Below, piece by piece: positions 18,441 to 27,415 of a DNA stretch of 64,000 nt. Origin of the DNA: Candidatus Phycosocius bacilliformis (GTDB lineage Bacteria; Pseudomonadota; Alphaproteobacteria; Caulobacterales; Aquidulcibacteraceae); NCBI RefSeq assembly GCF_003112735.1, contig NZ_BFBR01000008.1:114274-178273 (forward strand), read 5' to 3'. The position numbers and the translations under genes are program-made. A model generated the notes under the pieces. That model ran no database searches, was not told the DNA's origin, and worked only from the letters and a program-made list of their open reading frames with translations. The first letter of the stretch is position 1; each line of letters opens with the position of its first letter.

Positions 18441-19688
18441 ATGTCTGCGCAAATCGAAGCTTGGGTGGCTCAGGCTGAAAGGGCGGCCAATTCTGGTCAG
18501 TGGAGCGAGGCTGAGCGTCTGTGGCACCAAGTCGCTAACGCCCAACCCGATCATGGGCTGGCTCAGCATCGGCTTGGTATACATGCTTTTCAGCGCGCCG
18601 CCTTTGCCGAAGCAGAGGCCCATTTGATGCGCGCTGCCACTTTGATCCCGCAGGATCCCATGGTGGCGCTTATGTTGGCCAATGTACGTCGCGAGATGGG
18701 CCAAGTTGAAGGTGAGTTGGCGGCTCTGCAATTGGCTCTATCGGCCGATCCCTATTTCTACCCAGCGCTGCTTGCCAAGGGCGGCCTCTATGAACGACAG
18801 GGCAGGCTGAAATTGGCGGCCGTAACCTATCGCAATGTTTTGAAGATCGCCCCGCCCGAAAGCCAGTGGCCGCCCAGTCTGGCAGATCATTTACGGCGCG
18901 CGCGCAAGCTGGTGACCGATTATCAGGAGGCCATGGCCATCAAATTGTTTGAGGCTGTGGGTGGGGAGGCAAGTCTTTCAAGCCAATGGCGCGAGGCTGT
19001 TTCCATCATGGCTGGTCAGACTCGACCCTATCACGCCGACTGTAACCAGCTCCATGTCCCTCGACTCCCCGCCATTCCGTTCTTTGATCCGAGTGACTTT
19101 GCATGGGTTTCGAGTTTAGAGGCCCAGACAGGTGCCATTACCGATGAATTGCGGGCTGCCTTGGCGAACAAGCAGCAGGATTTTCAGCCATATATCAATT
19201 ATCGGCCTGGAGACCCTGTAAACCAGTGGGCCGAACTCAACCAGTCGACGCGCTGGAGTACACTCAGCCTTTGGCGTGGCGGTATTCCCGATCTCGAAAA
19301 CCAGGCCGCTTGTCCGCAGACCAGTGCAGCTTTGCAGGCAGTCGATATGGCGGCAATTGGTGGTTTGTGCCCCAATGCCATGTTTTCGGCGCTAGCACCT
19401 CATACCGAAATCCCCCCCCACCATGGCGAGACGAACGCGCGTCTGGTGGTTCATTTGCCTTTGATTGTCCCGGACAAATGTCTGTATCGGGTAGGGTTTG
19501 AGCAACGTCGCTGGGAGGTTGGCAAAGTGCTGATCTTTGATGACACGCTGGAACATATGGCGCGCAATGACAGTGATGAGTTGCGCGTGGTTCTGATCTT
19601 CGATGTCTGGAACCCGTTGTTGTCACAGGGTGAGCGCGAACTTGTCCAGGCGCTGACCCAGGCTGCCCGCAGCTTTGGTGCCGACTGA
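18441..19688 (+). CDS. TPR protein with aspartyl/asparaginyl beta-hydroxylase domain
   Basis: This encodes a 415-residue protein starting at ATG 18441, with AAGGAG five bases upstream. The first ~130 residues hold tetratricopeptide-like helical repeats (AERLWHQVANAQPDHGLAQHR, ALSADPYFYPALLAKG). The C-terminal part is an Asp_Arg_Hydrox (2-oxoglutarate/Fe(II) cupin) domain. It carries the family signature HHGETNARLVVHL near residue 327, giving one iron-binding His, and the second His in FDDTLEH near 372. There is no signal peptide, so it is probably cytoplasmic. It sits directly downstream of the third TonB receptor on the same strand. The family hydroxylates Asp, Asn or Arg residues or related small substrates; I cannot tell which here. 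Confidence 0.85.
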   Translation: MSAQIEAWVAQAERAANSGQWSEAERLWHQVANAQPDHGLAQHRLGIHAFQRAAFAEAEAHLMRAATLIPQDPMVALMLANVRREMGQVEGELAALQLALSADPYFYPALLAKGGLYERQGRLKLAAVTYRNVLKIAPPESQWPPSLADHLRRARKLVTDYQEAMAIKLFEAVGGEASLSSQWREAVSIMAGQTRPYHADCNQLHVPRLPAIPFFDPSDFAWVSSLEAQTGAITDELRAALANKQQDFQPYINYRPGDPVNQWAELNQSTRWSTLSLWRGGIPDLENQAACPQTSAALQAVDMAAIGGLCPNAMFSALAPHTEIPPHHGETNARLVVHLPLIVPDKCLYRVGFEQRRWEVGKVLIFDDTLEHMARNDSDELRVVLIFDVWNPLLSQGERELVQALTQAARSFGAD

Positions 19689-19763
19689 ATAGGCCACAAC
19701 TCACATCACCAACAGCAGGACCTAGCTGGCCAAACGCACGTGCTGCCCCAGCGTTGCCACGTC

Positions 19764-21524
19764 CTAATGCACACGAACTGGTTCGTGCATGGAGGCATTG
19801 CCGCGTTGGGATGCTTGTAACAACAAGGCCGACAGGCGTTCATCACCAACCAGAGCACCGATTACGGTTGCTGCACGGCCTGCTGCTTGCGCACCTTGCG
19901 CGCTTGAGCTGAACGCCCGGCTAAAGGCCGTCAGTGGGTCTTCCACGGCTGGATAGACCCGCAGGCTGACAGGGGTCGCAGCCTCGATCTTGGCCAATTC
20001 CTTCGCTTTCAGAATGGCGGTGCGTACCCCGCCAATCTGGTCTACCAGACCAATGTCTTTGGCTTCATTGCCGGTCCACACACGTCCTTTGGCAATCTCC
20101 AGCACACGGGGCAAAGGCAATTTGCGCCCGGCTGCTACCTTACCGGTGAAGTCGTCATAAATGCGCGTCACCGCGGCATTCAGAGCAGTCCGTTGGCTAT
20201 TCGAGAAAGGTGCGCCAGACGAGAAGGCATTGGCATAATCACCCCCGGCCTGAATGGCGGCAATATTGGCTCCCGTATATCGGTTGAGAGCTTCGTTGAT
20301 TACAAACTTGCCGCTAAAAACACCGATGGAGCCAGTGATGGTTGAGGGCATCGCCAAAATGGCATCAGCCCCGGTCGAAACATAATAGCCCCCCGAGGCC
20401 GCATAGGCCCCCATCGAAACCACTACGGGCTTGCCTGCTTTTTTGGCTCGTTCAATCGCTGCCCAAATCTGGTCTGACGCACTGGGCGATCCACCGGGCG
20501 AAGATACACGGAAGACGATAGCCTTGACGGCATCATCATCTGTGGCGTCACGTATGGCAGCGGCATAATCGTCGCTGGTAATGCCCTCTTGATCTGCAAA
20601 TGGATCGTTGCTGCGCTGCCCGGTGATGATGGCTCCTTCGCCACCAATCAAGGCAATCACAGGACCAGTTTCTGGGGGCAATTGATAATTGCCCAAATCA
20701 ACAAACTCAGCCTTCTCCTTGCCGCCGGCTTTGGCGAGGGCAGCATCCATAGCCTCTTCGGGCTGACCAATCTTGTCGACCAACTTGGCCTGCAAGGCCT
20801 GCTCAGCCGACAATGGCGCACGATCAAGTGCCGCCTTCATGGCTTCGACGGGAACCTTCCGGTCATAGGCAGTTGCAGCCAAAAAGGCATTGTAAATGCT
20901 ACCCAGCATAGCCGTCGTGGCCTCACGGTGCGGGGCATTATACGTCTTTTCGGTGTAGCTGTTCACCGCATTCTTATATTCTTTGAATTGTTCAAATTGC
21001 GGCAAAATGCCGAATTTCTCCATAAAGCCACCCAGAAACAGCGTCTCGGCGACAATGCCTGTGGCCGAAAAATCAGTCGTGCCCTGCATCCACAATTCAC
21101 TAGCACCTGATACTGCGACATAATTGGACAGGGTCGGATATTCAAAACCCTGCGCATGGACGATCACGAATTTCCCGGTGCCTTTGAAATCGATCAGAGC
21201 TTGGCGGATCTCCTCGGCGTGAGCGGGGGCCATGCCTGCCTCGCTTGCGCGCACAAACAGTCCCTTGACGCTGCTATCTGTTTCAGCCGCCTGCAGTTTT
21301 CGCACGATATCGACCACTGAGACATTGCTTGAGAAGCCAGCAAAAGGTGAACTCGGCGGCACGTCACGGATTGGTTCGCGCAGATCAAGACTGAGGACGG
21401 TATGGGATGGCGTGACGGGCGCACTTTGCCCTGCAACCGAGGCGACAAAAATGATGGGGATGAGGATGAAGAAAAGAACCAGGCCCATGAAGACCCCAGC
21501 AATCGTGATCAAAAACTGCTTCAC
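19764..21524 (-). CDS. sppA: Signal peptide peptidase SppA, 67K type
   Basis: This encodes a 586-residue inner-membrane S49 protease that degrades cleaved signal peptides. I chose GTG 21524: GGAGGGG lies six bases before it and it begins MKQFLITIAGVFMG, the typical opening before the single N-terminal helix. An ATG at 21587 would add 21 residues. That ATG is preceded by AAGGAGG only two bases away, which is too close to be efficient, but the longer form cannot be excluded. Two S49 domains are present. The N-terminal one carries the general-base Lys (EYKNAV, ~183) and the C-terminal one carries the nucleophile Ser (GAYAASGG, ~375), after SSPGGSP. Length fits the 67K form and not the short form. 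It is convergent with the hydroxylase gene. Confidence 0.93.
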   Translation of the reverse strand: MKQFLITIAGVFMGLVLFFILIPIIFVASVAGQSAPVTPSHTVLSLDLREPIRDVPPSSPFAGFSSNVSVVDIVRKLQAAETDSSVKGLFVRASEAGMAPAHAEEIRQALIDFKGTGKFVIVHAQGFEYPTLSNYVAVSGASELWMQGTTDFSATGIVAETLFLGGFMEKFGILPQFEQFKEYKNAVNSYTEKTYNAPHREATTAMLGSIYNAFLAATAYDRKVPVEAMKAALDRAPLSAEQALQAKLVDKIGQPEEAMDAALAKAGGKEKAEFVDLGNYQLPPETGPVIALIGGEGAIITGQRSNDPFADQEGITSDDYAAAIRDATDDDAVKAIVFRVSSPGGSPSASDQIWAAIERAKKAGKPVVVSMGAYAASGGYYVSTGADAILAMPSTITGSIGVFSGKFVINEALNRYTGANIAAIQAGGDYANAFSSGAPFSNSQRTALNAAVTRIYDDFTGKVAAGRKLPLPRVLEIAKGRVWTGNEAKDIGLVDQIGGVRTAILKAKELAKIEAATPVSLRVYPAVEDPLTAFSRAFSSSAQGAQAAGRAATVIGALVGDERLSALLLQASQRGNASMHEPVRVH

Positions 21525-21726
21525 CTCAAACCCCTCCGTGGCCGACTGCACCCATTTTGCCAGATTTGCCCATTGTGCCGTGCTCATCACCTCCTTAAGA
21601 GGTGATCAGGCGCAGTTTTGGAATATGCCTAGCGGTAGCATTGCCCTACAGCCCCCATCGATACAGGAAGTTGTGGGAACAGACCAGAGCGCGTGCGATC
21701 ACAAGCGCGCGGCTTTTCAGTAGCAG

Positions 21727-23040
21727 CTATGCCTTCAAGGCACGGCGAAGCTCTTCCGCAGCGCGTCGGCCATGTCGCCAAGCCCCACTGACTGTCACCG
21801 CAAGTGCGTCCTCGCAGCCGTCCCCGGCAAAGAATAGGCGATTTTCCACGGGCAGGCCATAATCACGGCGCGCATGGGTGGCACCAATCCGGGGGTGACA
21901 ATAAGACCCAAGCGAGAAAACATCTTCCTGCCAGTTTGTGCCTGCCTGTTTCTGAACGCGCGCGCCTGTGCCCACAACCTCGCGCAGCAAGCTTTGGGCA
22001 AAGTCGGCCAAAGCGGCAGGCCCCTCACGCAGAAGTGGACGCGAGACCCCACCTGGCAACAAGGCCGTGACCATGTTTTTGTCGGGTGAGGTGACCAAAG
22101 CATGATATTGGCCGACCTGAATATGGCGATTGGACAAAGCATATTCAGGCAAATCCGGCAGTGCTTGTTCCAAGACCATGGCGACTTTCTCAAAGCCCCC
22201 CATTGGCAGATCGGCGATCGCTTTGGTTTTGAAGGCGGGCAGGGCAGGGTCAAATCGGATGCCATCACGGGCCAAGACACCAGTTGGAACGGTGATCAAA
22301 GCCGCCTTAGCCCGAAGCTGGCCAAAGCGTCCAACGACCGTAACCCCATGGCTTTGGTTCCAGATCACGCGCTCCACTGGACTGGCCAGCGAGATGGGCA
22401 AGTCCAATCCAAGGCGGCTGACCAGGCTACCCATTCCGGTTTCTGGAATAAGGTCTTCCCCCGCAGCCAAAGCCTGATAGCCATCTCGCGAAATCAAGGC
22501 TGGATCATCCCCCATCTCCACCGCGAACACATTGAGGAGATGGCGCTGGGCTGGGCTGGGTTGAGGTAATGTGTCGGCCAGCGCCACATCCCGACCTTGG
22601 CCAAAGGAGAGGGCTTGCCGCATTTCCCATCCCACCATGGCGCGACTGACCTCGCCCCACGTCGGTCGGGGACTGATTTGGCCTGCCTCGAAGATTCCCC
22701 CATCTTCATAACTGCTGGGCAGTAATTTGGTCCCATATGACCTAGCCAATGGCACCAGCGGGTTTTGCGCCTTGTTGTGCAACCAATAGGCGCCGCGATC
22801 AAAGCGACGGCCAAGGCTTTGCGTGTCGGTCACGACACGACCGCCCACTCGGTCGCGTGCCTCCAATATGCGGTAGGAAATGCCCAAAGCACCGAGCGCC
22901 CGGCCTGCTGCAATCCCCGCCACGCCGGCTCCTATGATGACAACATCGACGTCGACCACGTGGCCGGCTCGAGCTGGTAAGCATGTCAATGTGCTGGTAG
23001 CGGCCAACCCGCCCACGACGCGACGACGATCAAGTTCCAT
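21727..23040 (-). CDS. Flavin-containing amine oxidase (FAD-dependent), probably exported by Tat
   Basis: This encodes a 437-residue FAD-dependent amine oxidoreductase. I chose ATG 23040 because GGAG lies nine bases upstream. The N-terminus MELDRRRVVGGLAATST followed by a PARAG cleavage-like site resembles a twin-arginine signal, although the +2 position is Val and not the usual Phe/Leu. The Rossmann FAD motif GAGVAG is at ~37-42 (after VVII), then EARDRVGGRV; the C-terminal FAD-contacting stretch is RLFFAGDGCEDALAVTVSGA. The family oxidises primary or polyamines to aldehydes with release of ammonia and peroxide. It is divergent from a TetR regulator, and the palindromic sites in the 89-base gap overlap its likely promoter, so TetR control is likely. 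Confidence 0.88.
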   Translation of the reverse strand: MELDRRRVVGGLAATSTLTCLPARAGHVVDVDVVIIGAGVAGIAAGRALGALGISYRILEARDRVGGRVVTDTQSLGRRFDRGAYWLHNKAQNPLVPLARSYGTKLLPSSYEDGGIFEAGQISPRPTWGEVSRAMVGWEMRQALSFGQGRDVALADTLPQPSPAQRHLLNVFAVEMGDDPALISRDGYQALAAGEDLIPETGMGSLVSRLGLDLPISLASPVERVIWNQSHGVTVVGRFGQLRAKAALITVPTGVLARDGIRFDPALPAFKTKAIADLPMGGFEKVAMVLEQALPDLPEYALSNRHIQVGQYHALVTSPDKNMVTALLPGGVSRPLLREGPAALADFAQSLLREVVGTGARVQKQAGTNWQEDVFSLGSYCHPRIGATHARRDYGLPVENRLFFAGDGCEDALAVTVSGAWRHGRRAAEELRRALKA

Positions 23041-23058
23041 TGCTTGAATCTCCAAATG

Positions 23059-23098
23059 TGAGAATAGTCTCATGTTTGCAAATATGAGACAAGTCTCG
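23059..23098. promoter_or_regulatory. Palindromic operator in the divergent amine oxidase/TetR promoter
   Basis: The gap between the two divergent starts contains GTCTCAT (23067-23073) and ATGAGAC (23084-23090), flanking a central TTTGCAAA. Over 24 bases, 22 positions are symmetric. Two smaller palindromes flank and overlap it: TGAGA-ATAG-TCTCA (23059-23072) and GAGAC-AA-GTCTC (23086-23097). The repeated GAGAC/GTCTC half-sites look like tandem TetR dimer sites. The position implies repression of both genes, including autoregulation. Confidence 0.7.
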
Positions 23099-23129
23099 TA
23101 TTGTCAAGCTGGTAAACAAAGAGGGCCCT

Positions 23130-23789
23130 ATGAGGCAGGCAAAGCAAAACGGTCGCACGCCGGGTTCGGGACCAATACCAAAGGCTAAAGAGCCCAGTCA
23201 GGATCGCGGCCAAAGGCGCGTACAGCGGCTTCTCGACGCTGCGGTGGACGTGGTGTTGGAATATGGCCCTGAAGGGTTAAAGATGGATATGGTCGCCAAG
23301 CGCGCCGCCACCTCTCCTGGCTCACTCTATCAGTTCTTTCCAAATCGCTTGGCGTTATTAGGCGGCCTCATGGACCACTATGGTCGGGCCTTGATGGCAC
23401 TGGCTGATGCGGGTCTGGCGCGTGAACACATGTCCCCGTCAGCGAATCTGATTGAGGCTGGCCGGGTGTTTCTCGCCCCATTTCTGCGCTTTTATGCCGA
23501 CAATCCTGCCTATGTCGTGCTTGCCGAAGCCGCTGACCGCGTGTTTGCCGACGAAGACCGCAGGTTTCCCGAGGATGATGCGGTCGCAAGAATTCTGGTG
23601 GAAATTCTGATCCGATTTCAGCCGAACCTTGCCAAGCGACGCGCAAATCAGATCGCCCGCCTATTGGTGGTGGCGTGCCATGCGGCCATGGCTGAGGCTG
23701 CAACCCTTGCCCCGTCACAGCACAAAGAATGGCTGGGCGAACTTGACGCCCTGATCTGCGGCTACCTTTCGACACTGGCAGAGAATTGA
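23130..23789 (+). CDS. TetR/AcrR-family transcriptional regulator
   Basis: This encodes a 219-residue TetR-type repressor starting at ATG 23130, with GAGGG just upstream. The N-terminal helix-turn-helix spans about residues 30-75 and has the signature order RLLDAAVDVVLEYGPEGLKMDMVAKRA, then TSPGSLYQFFPNR. The C-terminal ~140 residues are the helical ligand-binding and dimer domain, with no sequence clue to the ligand. It faces the amine oxidase gene across a region with three overlapping palindromes, so the simplest model is a repressor relieved by an amine or an oxidation product. Confidence 0.92.
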   Translation: MRQAKQNGRTPGSGPIPKAKEPSQDRGQRRVQRLLDAAVDVVLEYGPEGLKMDMVAKRAATSPGSLYQFFPNRLALLGGLMDHYGRALMALADAGLAREHMSPSANLIEAGRVFLAPFLRFYADNPAYVVLAEAADRVFADEDRRFPEDDAVARILVEILIRFQPNLAKRRANQIARLLVVACHAAMAEAATLAPSQHKEWLGELDALICGYLSTLAEN

Positions 23790-23884
23790 GGCTGTTTACT
23801 GCATGAACTCTCCGGTTAGGGCAGTGCTTATCTGATCAAAGGTCTTGCACCTGCGGCCAAGCGCGTCTATCTGCCTGCCTCTCT

Positions 23885-23959
23885 TGGGGTGTCGCCAAGC
23901 GGTAAGGCATCGGTTTTTGGTACCGACATTCCTAGGTTCGATCCCTAGCACCCCAGCCA
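23885..23959 (+). tRNA. tRNA-Gln (anticodon TTG)
   Basis: A complete cloverleaf can be drawn. Acceptor strand TGGGGTG pairs with CACCCCA, the D arm is GCC/GGC, and the anticodon stem TCGGT/ACCGA has loop TTTTGGT, giving anticodon TTG. The T arm has GGTTCGATCC. The discriminator is G and CCA is encoded. It stands alone between the TetR gene and the convergent SOUL protein gene. Confidence 0.95.
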
Positions 23960-24028
23960 CCTTCTCTGCAAAACAGAACAATTCCTGCGCGCGCTTAACC
24001 GCCACGCTTGGTGGTCTATCCTGCGGCG

Positions 24029-24682
24029 CTATTTTGGTTTGCTGGGCGTATTGATCGCCAGCCAGACCTCGTGGCGACGCAGAAACGGGGCGGTCCAGGG
24101 TGGGTCATAGGATGCGTGAATCGGCGCACCTACGGGTGTCAGCTGGCGCTGTTCAAGCCAGGCGCGCAGGCGTTGGCCTTTTTCGTCCATCGTGGCTGGG
24201 CTGCCAAAGCCTGAGAACCGAATCACACCATAGCGTTGGGCCGGTTGTTCAAAAAGGCGCACAGCAGGATCGTTTGGGATTGGGAGCGTCGCCAAGCTTG
24301 AGCCTTCTGGCATGATGAAATGAACCTTCCACGCCGCCCCGGCATCCTGCCTGGTTACCGGAGCCGTCATAGCGATTGTCTGGCCAGTTGCTTGCCGGGT
24401 TACCGGGGCTGTCATCGCAATTTTTGCGCGTGGTTGGTTGTCACCAAAAATATAGCGGGCCAAAGGGCGAAATCCGATATTGGCCGGATCACCCCGACCT
24501 TCGGGCACCACCACTTCGGCAATAATGTGCGGTGCATAGTCACGGATTTCAAAATCACCTTGACGCGTGACAAGCTGATAGCGCGGTTCTGGGGTCTGGG
24601 CATCAGCGGCACTGGGAAGGCCGATAGCGGCCAGAAGCGGGAAGATCAGGGCGCGGGACGGTTTGGCAGCAGTTTGTGTCAT
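24029..24682 (-). CDS. SOUL-family heme-binding protein, exported
   Basis: This encodes a ~217-residue protein with an N-terminal signal (MTQTAAKPSRALIFPLLAAI..., cleavage near ADAQT) followed by a SOUL/HEBP domain from about residue 30 to the end. Family features are YQLVTRQGDFEIRDY at the start, GFRPLARYIFGDN, and the conserved KIAMTAPVTRQ. Here IAMTAPVTRQ occurs twice, eight residues apart, as it does in other bacterial SOUL proteins. The start is uncertain: ATG 24682 and ATG 24700 both give usable signals and neither has a strong ribosome-binding site. The longest frame (to 24847) has no support. Bacterial SOUL proteins bind heme or porphyrins but their role is poorly known. It is divergent from a GNAT gene. 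Confidence 0.82.
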   Translation of the reverse strand: MTQTAAKPSRALIFPLLAAIGLPSAADAQTPEPRYQLVTRQGDFEIRDYAPHIIAEVVVPEGRGDPANIGFRPLARYIFGDNQPRAKIAMTAPVTRQATGQTIAMTAPVTRQDAGAAWKVHFIMPEGSSLATLPIPNDPAVRLFEQPAQRYGVIRFSGFGSPATMDEKGQRLRAWLEQRQLTPVGAPIHASYDPPWTAPFLRRHEVWLAINTPSKPK

Positions 24683-24845
24683 GGCAGTTCTACGCGGCAT
24701 GCGCTTTTTTGGATGAAAGCATCTCGAGCCAGCGCACTGGGTCCTGTAATTGAGGCTTGGCCCCTGCCGCTCTTGTCCTTTAAAAGCCCAGCAGCACCAC
24801 ATAACGGTGCTGTGATCTCCCCACCACAAAGCGCGACCCCCCAAC

Positions 24846-25337
24846 ATGATCGACGAATTTGGCTTGATGCCGGACGACCCGGTGTTTGATGCGGCTGTTG
24901 AAGCCCTTTATGCAACCGCCTTTGGACCTGGCCGTCACGCCAAAGCGGCAGCACGCCTGCGTGAAAGCAATCGGTGTCGGCGTGATCTGTCATGGATTGC
25001 CGTCACGGACGGCGCGGTGATTGGAGCGTGTCGTCTCTGGCCAATTAGGACTGACCAAGGGCAACATTTATTGTTTCTGGGGCCTATTGCCGTGTCATCA
25101 CATGCGCAGGGTCAGGGATTAGGCGCGCATCTGGTGCGGGCATGTTTGAAGTCCTGTGACGAAAAGTCAGGCTTAGCTGTCGTGCTTGTGGGCGATCTGG
25201 CCTACTTTGAGCCTTTTGGCTTTGTTCAGGCCACGGCTGGGTCGATCATGATGCCAGGCCCCGTCGATCCCGCGCGTTTGTTGATCCGCATGTTAGGCCC
25301 CAGCGAAGCACCGCGCGGAAAGTTGATGGTCCCTTAG
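24846..25337 (+). CDS. GNAT-family N-acetyltransferase (YhbS-like)
   Basis: This encodes a 163-residue acetyltransferase. The GNAT core is visible: a beta strand with WIAVTDGAVIGACRLWP, then the acetyl-CoA loop LGPIAVSSHAQGQGLGAHLV (the Q/RxxGxG/A motif as QGQGLG), then AVVLVGDLAYFEPFGF, which is characteristic of the YhbS subgroup. The start is ATG 24846 with no clear ribosome-binding site. Its stop overlaps the stop of the convergent membrane-protein gene by three bases. The substrate is unknown. Confidence 0.87.
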   Translation: MIDEFGLMPDDPVFDAAVEALYATAFGPGRHAKAAARLRESNRCRRDLSWIAVTDGAVIGACRLWPIRTDQGQHLLFLGPIAVSSHAQGQGLGAHLVRACLKSCDEKSGLAVVLVGDLAYFEPFGFVQATAGSIMMPGPVDPARLLIRMLGPSEAPRGKLMVP

Positions 25338-27415
25338 GGTCTTGTGGTGGCACCCTGAGAGGGCAGAACCCTGCTGAGGCGGCCTTCAAGCCACCAAGCG
25401 ACCAAGGCCAAGCCTGCCAAAATCACGGCATAGACCCAAGCGGGCAGCAAGGCCTCACGACTGGTAGCTGTGACAGCGCTGGCCCCCGCCTTGCGCAGGC
25501 CGATCTCTGCACCACGGGCCGACCCGTTCCGCCCGAGGCGGGTTATGGCGGGCAATGCCCCTGTCCCCGCGCGACCCACAAACGTCACGCTGCCCCCGCC
25601 CTGGCGTGCTTGTGGCGCAGAGAGAGCCTGTCCATCGGCACTCAATAGGCGGGCCTCTTCAGGGTTGCCGATGCCGGCGACGATGAAACCGCGCTTGTCA
25701 CCTGATTGCACAAAGGCAAGGCCTGGTTTTGCGATTGCAGTTTGGCCGCGCCATATCCCGGGAGTGTCGCTTTTTAGCATAAGTTCTGTGGTCTGACGGG
25801 ACGTGCGGATTCGGGCAGGACCTGGATCAGCCGCCGTCCTGCGCTCGACTTGCAACAAGCCAGGAAGGCTTGTGAGAACCAACCGGTCCGCCTCAAGATC
25901 AGATTCCTTCATAAGCCAATGTGCCGTTCGACGGAACAATTCATCAAACGGCCCTCCACCATCATAGCCCCGTCGCCAGAGCCACGCCTGATCGCTCATC
26001 ACCGCAGCCACCCGACCGCGCCCGACTTGCCCCAGAACGAGAAGGGGCTGACCTGCACCTTCCAGCAGGACATCGCCCGACGCAGTCGACGGTTGCACGC
26101 GCAGCCAGCGTCCCCAGCTATCGGCTTGCGCTGCCAGACTGGCCGAGACTGGATGGGTTAGACCACGTGCACTTAAGCTAGGCCGGAATGGCGTCTCAAG
26201 CGGTGCACCCTTGGCCACGACGGGCAAGATACGTGCGAGAGGTGTTGATTGAACACCCTGATTAAGTGCCTCTGCCGGGCCCGCCAACATCAAAAATGCG
26301 CCACCGCCTTCAACCCATTGAGCGACTGAGTCGAGATAATCATCTGGAAGCACAGACAGCCGTGAAAATCGGTCAAACACCACCAGATCAAAACTGTCGA
26401 TTTTTTCAATGAACAATTCCCGTGTCGGGAAGGGGATGAGCGACAATTCCTCCGTCGGCGTAAAGTCTTCGGTTTCGGGCGGGCGCAGGATGGTGAATTG
26501 TACGAGGTCAACGCTCGGATCAGACTTGAGAAGGTTACGCCAAGCCCGCGATCCGGCATAGGGCTGCCCTGTCACCAACAGGACACGCAACCGGTCGCGT
26601 ACCCCGGTTATGGTCACCGCAAGTCCATTATTGGCAGTTGATATGTCTCCGGTCGCTTCGGGCGTTTCCACTGCAATTGGAACCGGGCCGCGCTGCGTGA
26701 TCGGAATGGAGATAGCCACATCTTGTCCCGTCGGGACGATTTGGGTTTCGGCTGGTCCGTCGCCAATCTGGACGGTGAGGGGGGCGGTGTCGCCCGTATC
26801 TTCCACCCGGACGATGACTTTAGCCAACTCCCCAATCGGGGCTTGACGGGGGGCTGCACGCAAGACCAGGCGGCGGTCGCGCTCATTTGGACTGCCAATC
26901 AGGATCTGGTGGATGGGGAATGGGCGCGCCGCTTCGTCGCCGTCGCTGAACCGCCCATCGGTCAGGACTATGGCACCAGCGATCCGGTCCATTGGCAGGC
27001 TTGCTAAGGCTTCTTCCAATCCGCTTGCCAAGGCCGTGCCGCCAGGCCCATCCTTGATTTGGCTGATGCGCACCTCCAAATCAGGGACTTGGGATAGCTT
27101 GGCTTGAAGGGCCGCTAAGGCAGATTGCGTGCCATTAACCCGGTCGGCAAGAAGCATGCTTTCAGATTGATCCACCAGCACCAGAACGATGTCTTTCAAA
27201 CCGATCCGGGTCTCACGCACTTGGCTCGGTCCAGATAGGCCAAGGATGAGGACGCAGATAAGTGCCAGCCGAGCCAAGATGGCTTTCCCGCCCAGCCGGG
27301 CATAAATCACCAACAGAATGAGGGCGGCCAGCCCAAGAGCCAAAAGTGCCCAAGATGGCAGCACTGGGTCAAAGCCAAGGCGGCTTACAAAAGCGGCTGT
27401 CCCCGACCCGTTCAT
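25334..27415 (-). CDS. Membrane protein of the MoxR/DUF58/DUF4159 operon, VWA/glutamine amidotransferase-like
   Basis: This encodes a 693-residue inner-membrane protein. Two hydrophobic helices lie near residues 15-55. A domain with VWA-like character follows (DIVLVLVDQSESMLLADR, later AGAIVLTDGRFSDGD), then a class I glutamine amidotransferase-like fold region (SFDLVVFDRFSRL, GGGAFLMLAGPAEAL, MSDQAWLWRRGYDGG), and a last helix near residue 670. It is the final gene of a four-gene unit. Its ATG overlaps the stop of the DUF4159 gene as ATGA, so they are probably coupled. Such proteins accompany MoxR ATPases in many alphaproteobacteria. They are thought to act in envelope or metal-dependent complex maturation, but the exact role is unknown. 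Confidence 0.82.
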   Translation of the reverse strand: MNGSGTAAFVSRLGFDPVLPSWALLALGLAALILLVIYARLGGKAILARLALICVLILGLSGPSQVRETRIGLKDIVLVLVDQSESMLLADRVNGTQSALAALQAKLSQVPDLEVRISQIKDGPGGTALASGLEEALASLPMDRIAGAIVLTDGRFSDGDEAARPFPIHQILIGSPNERDRRLVLRAAPRQAPIGELAKVIVRVEDTGDTAPLTVQIGDGPAETQIVPTGQDVAISIPITQRGPVPIAVETPEATGDISTANNGLAVTITGVRDRLRVLLVTGQPYAGSRAWRNLLKSDPSVDLVQFTILRPPETEDFTPTEELSLIPFPTRELFIEKIDSFDLVVFDRFSRLSVLPDDYLDSVAQWVEGGGAFLMLAGPAEALNQGVQSTPLARILPVVAKGAPLETPFRPSLSARGLTHPVSASLAAQADSWGRWLRVQPSTASGDVLLEGAGQPLLVLGQVGRGRVAAVMSDQAWLWRRGYDGGGPFDELFRRTAHWLMKESDLEADRLVLTSLPGLLQVERRTAADPGPARIRTSRQTTELMLKSDTPGIWRGQTAIAKPGLAFVQSGDKRGFIVAGIGNPEEARLLSADGQALSAPQARQGGGSVTFVGRAGTGALPAITRLGRNGSARGAEIGLRKAGASAVTATSREALLPAWVYAVILAGLALVAWWLEGRLSRVLPSQGATTRP

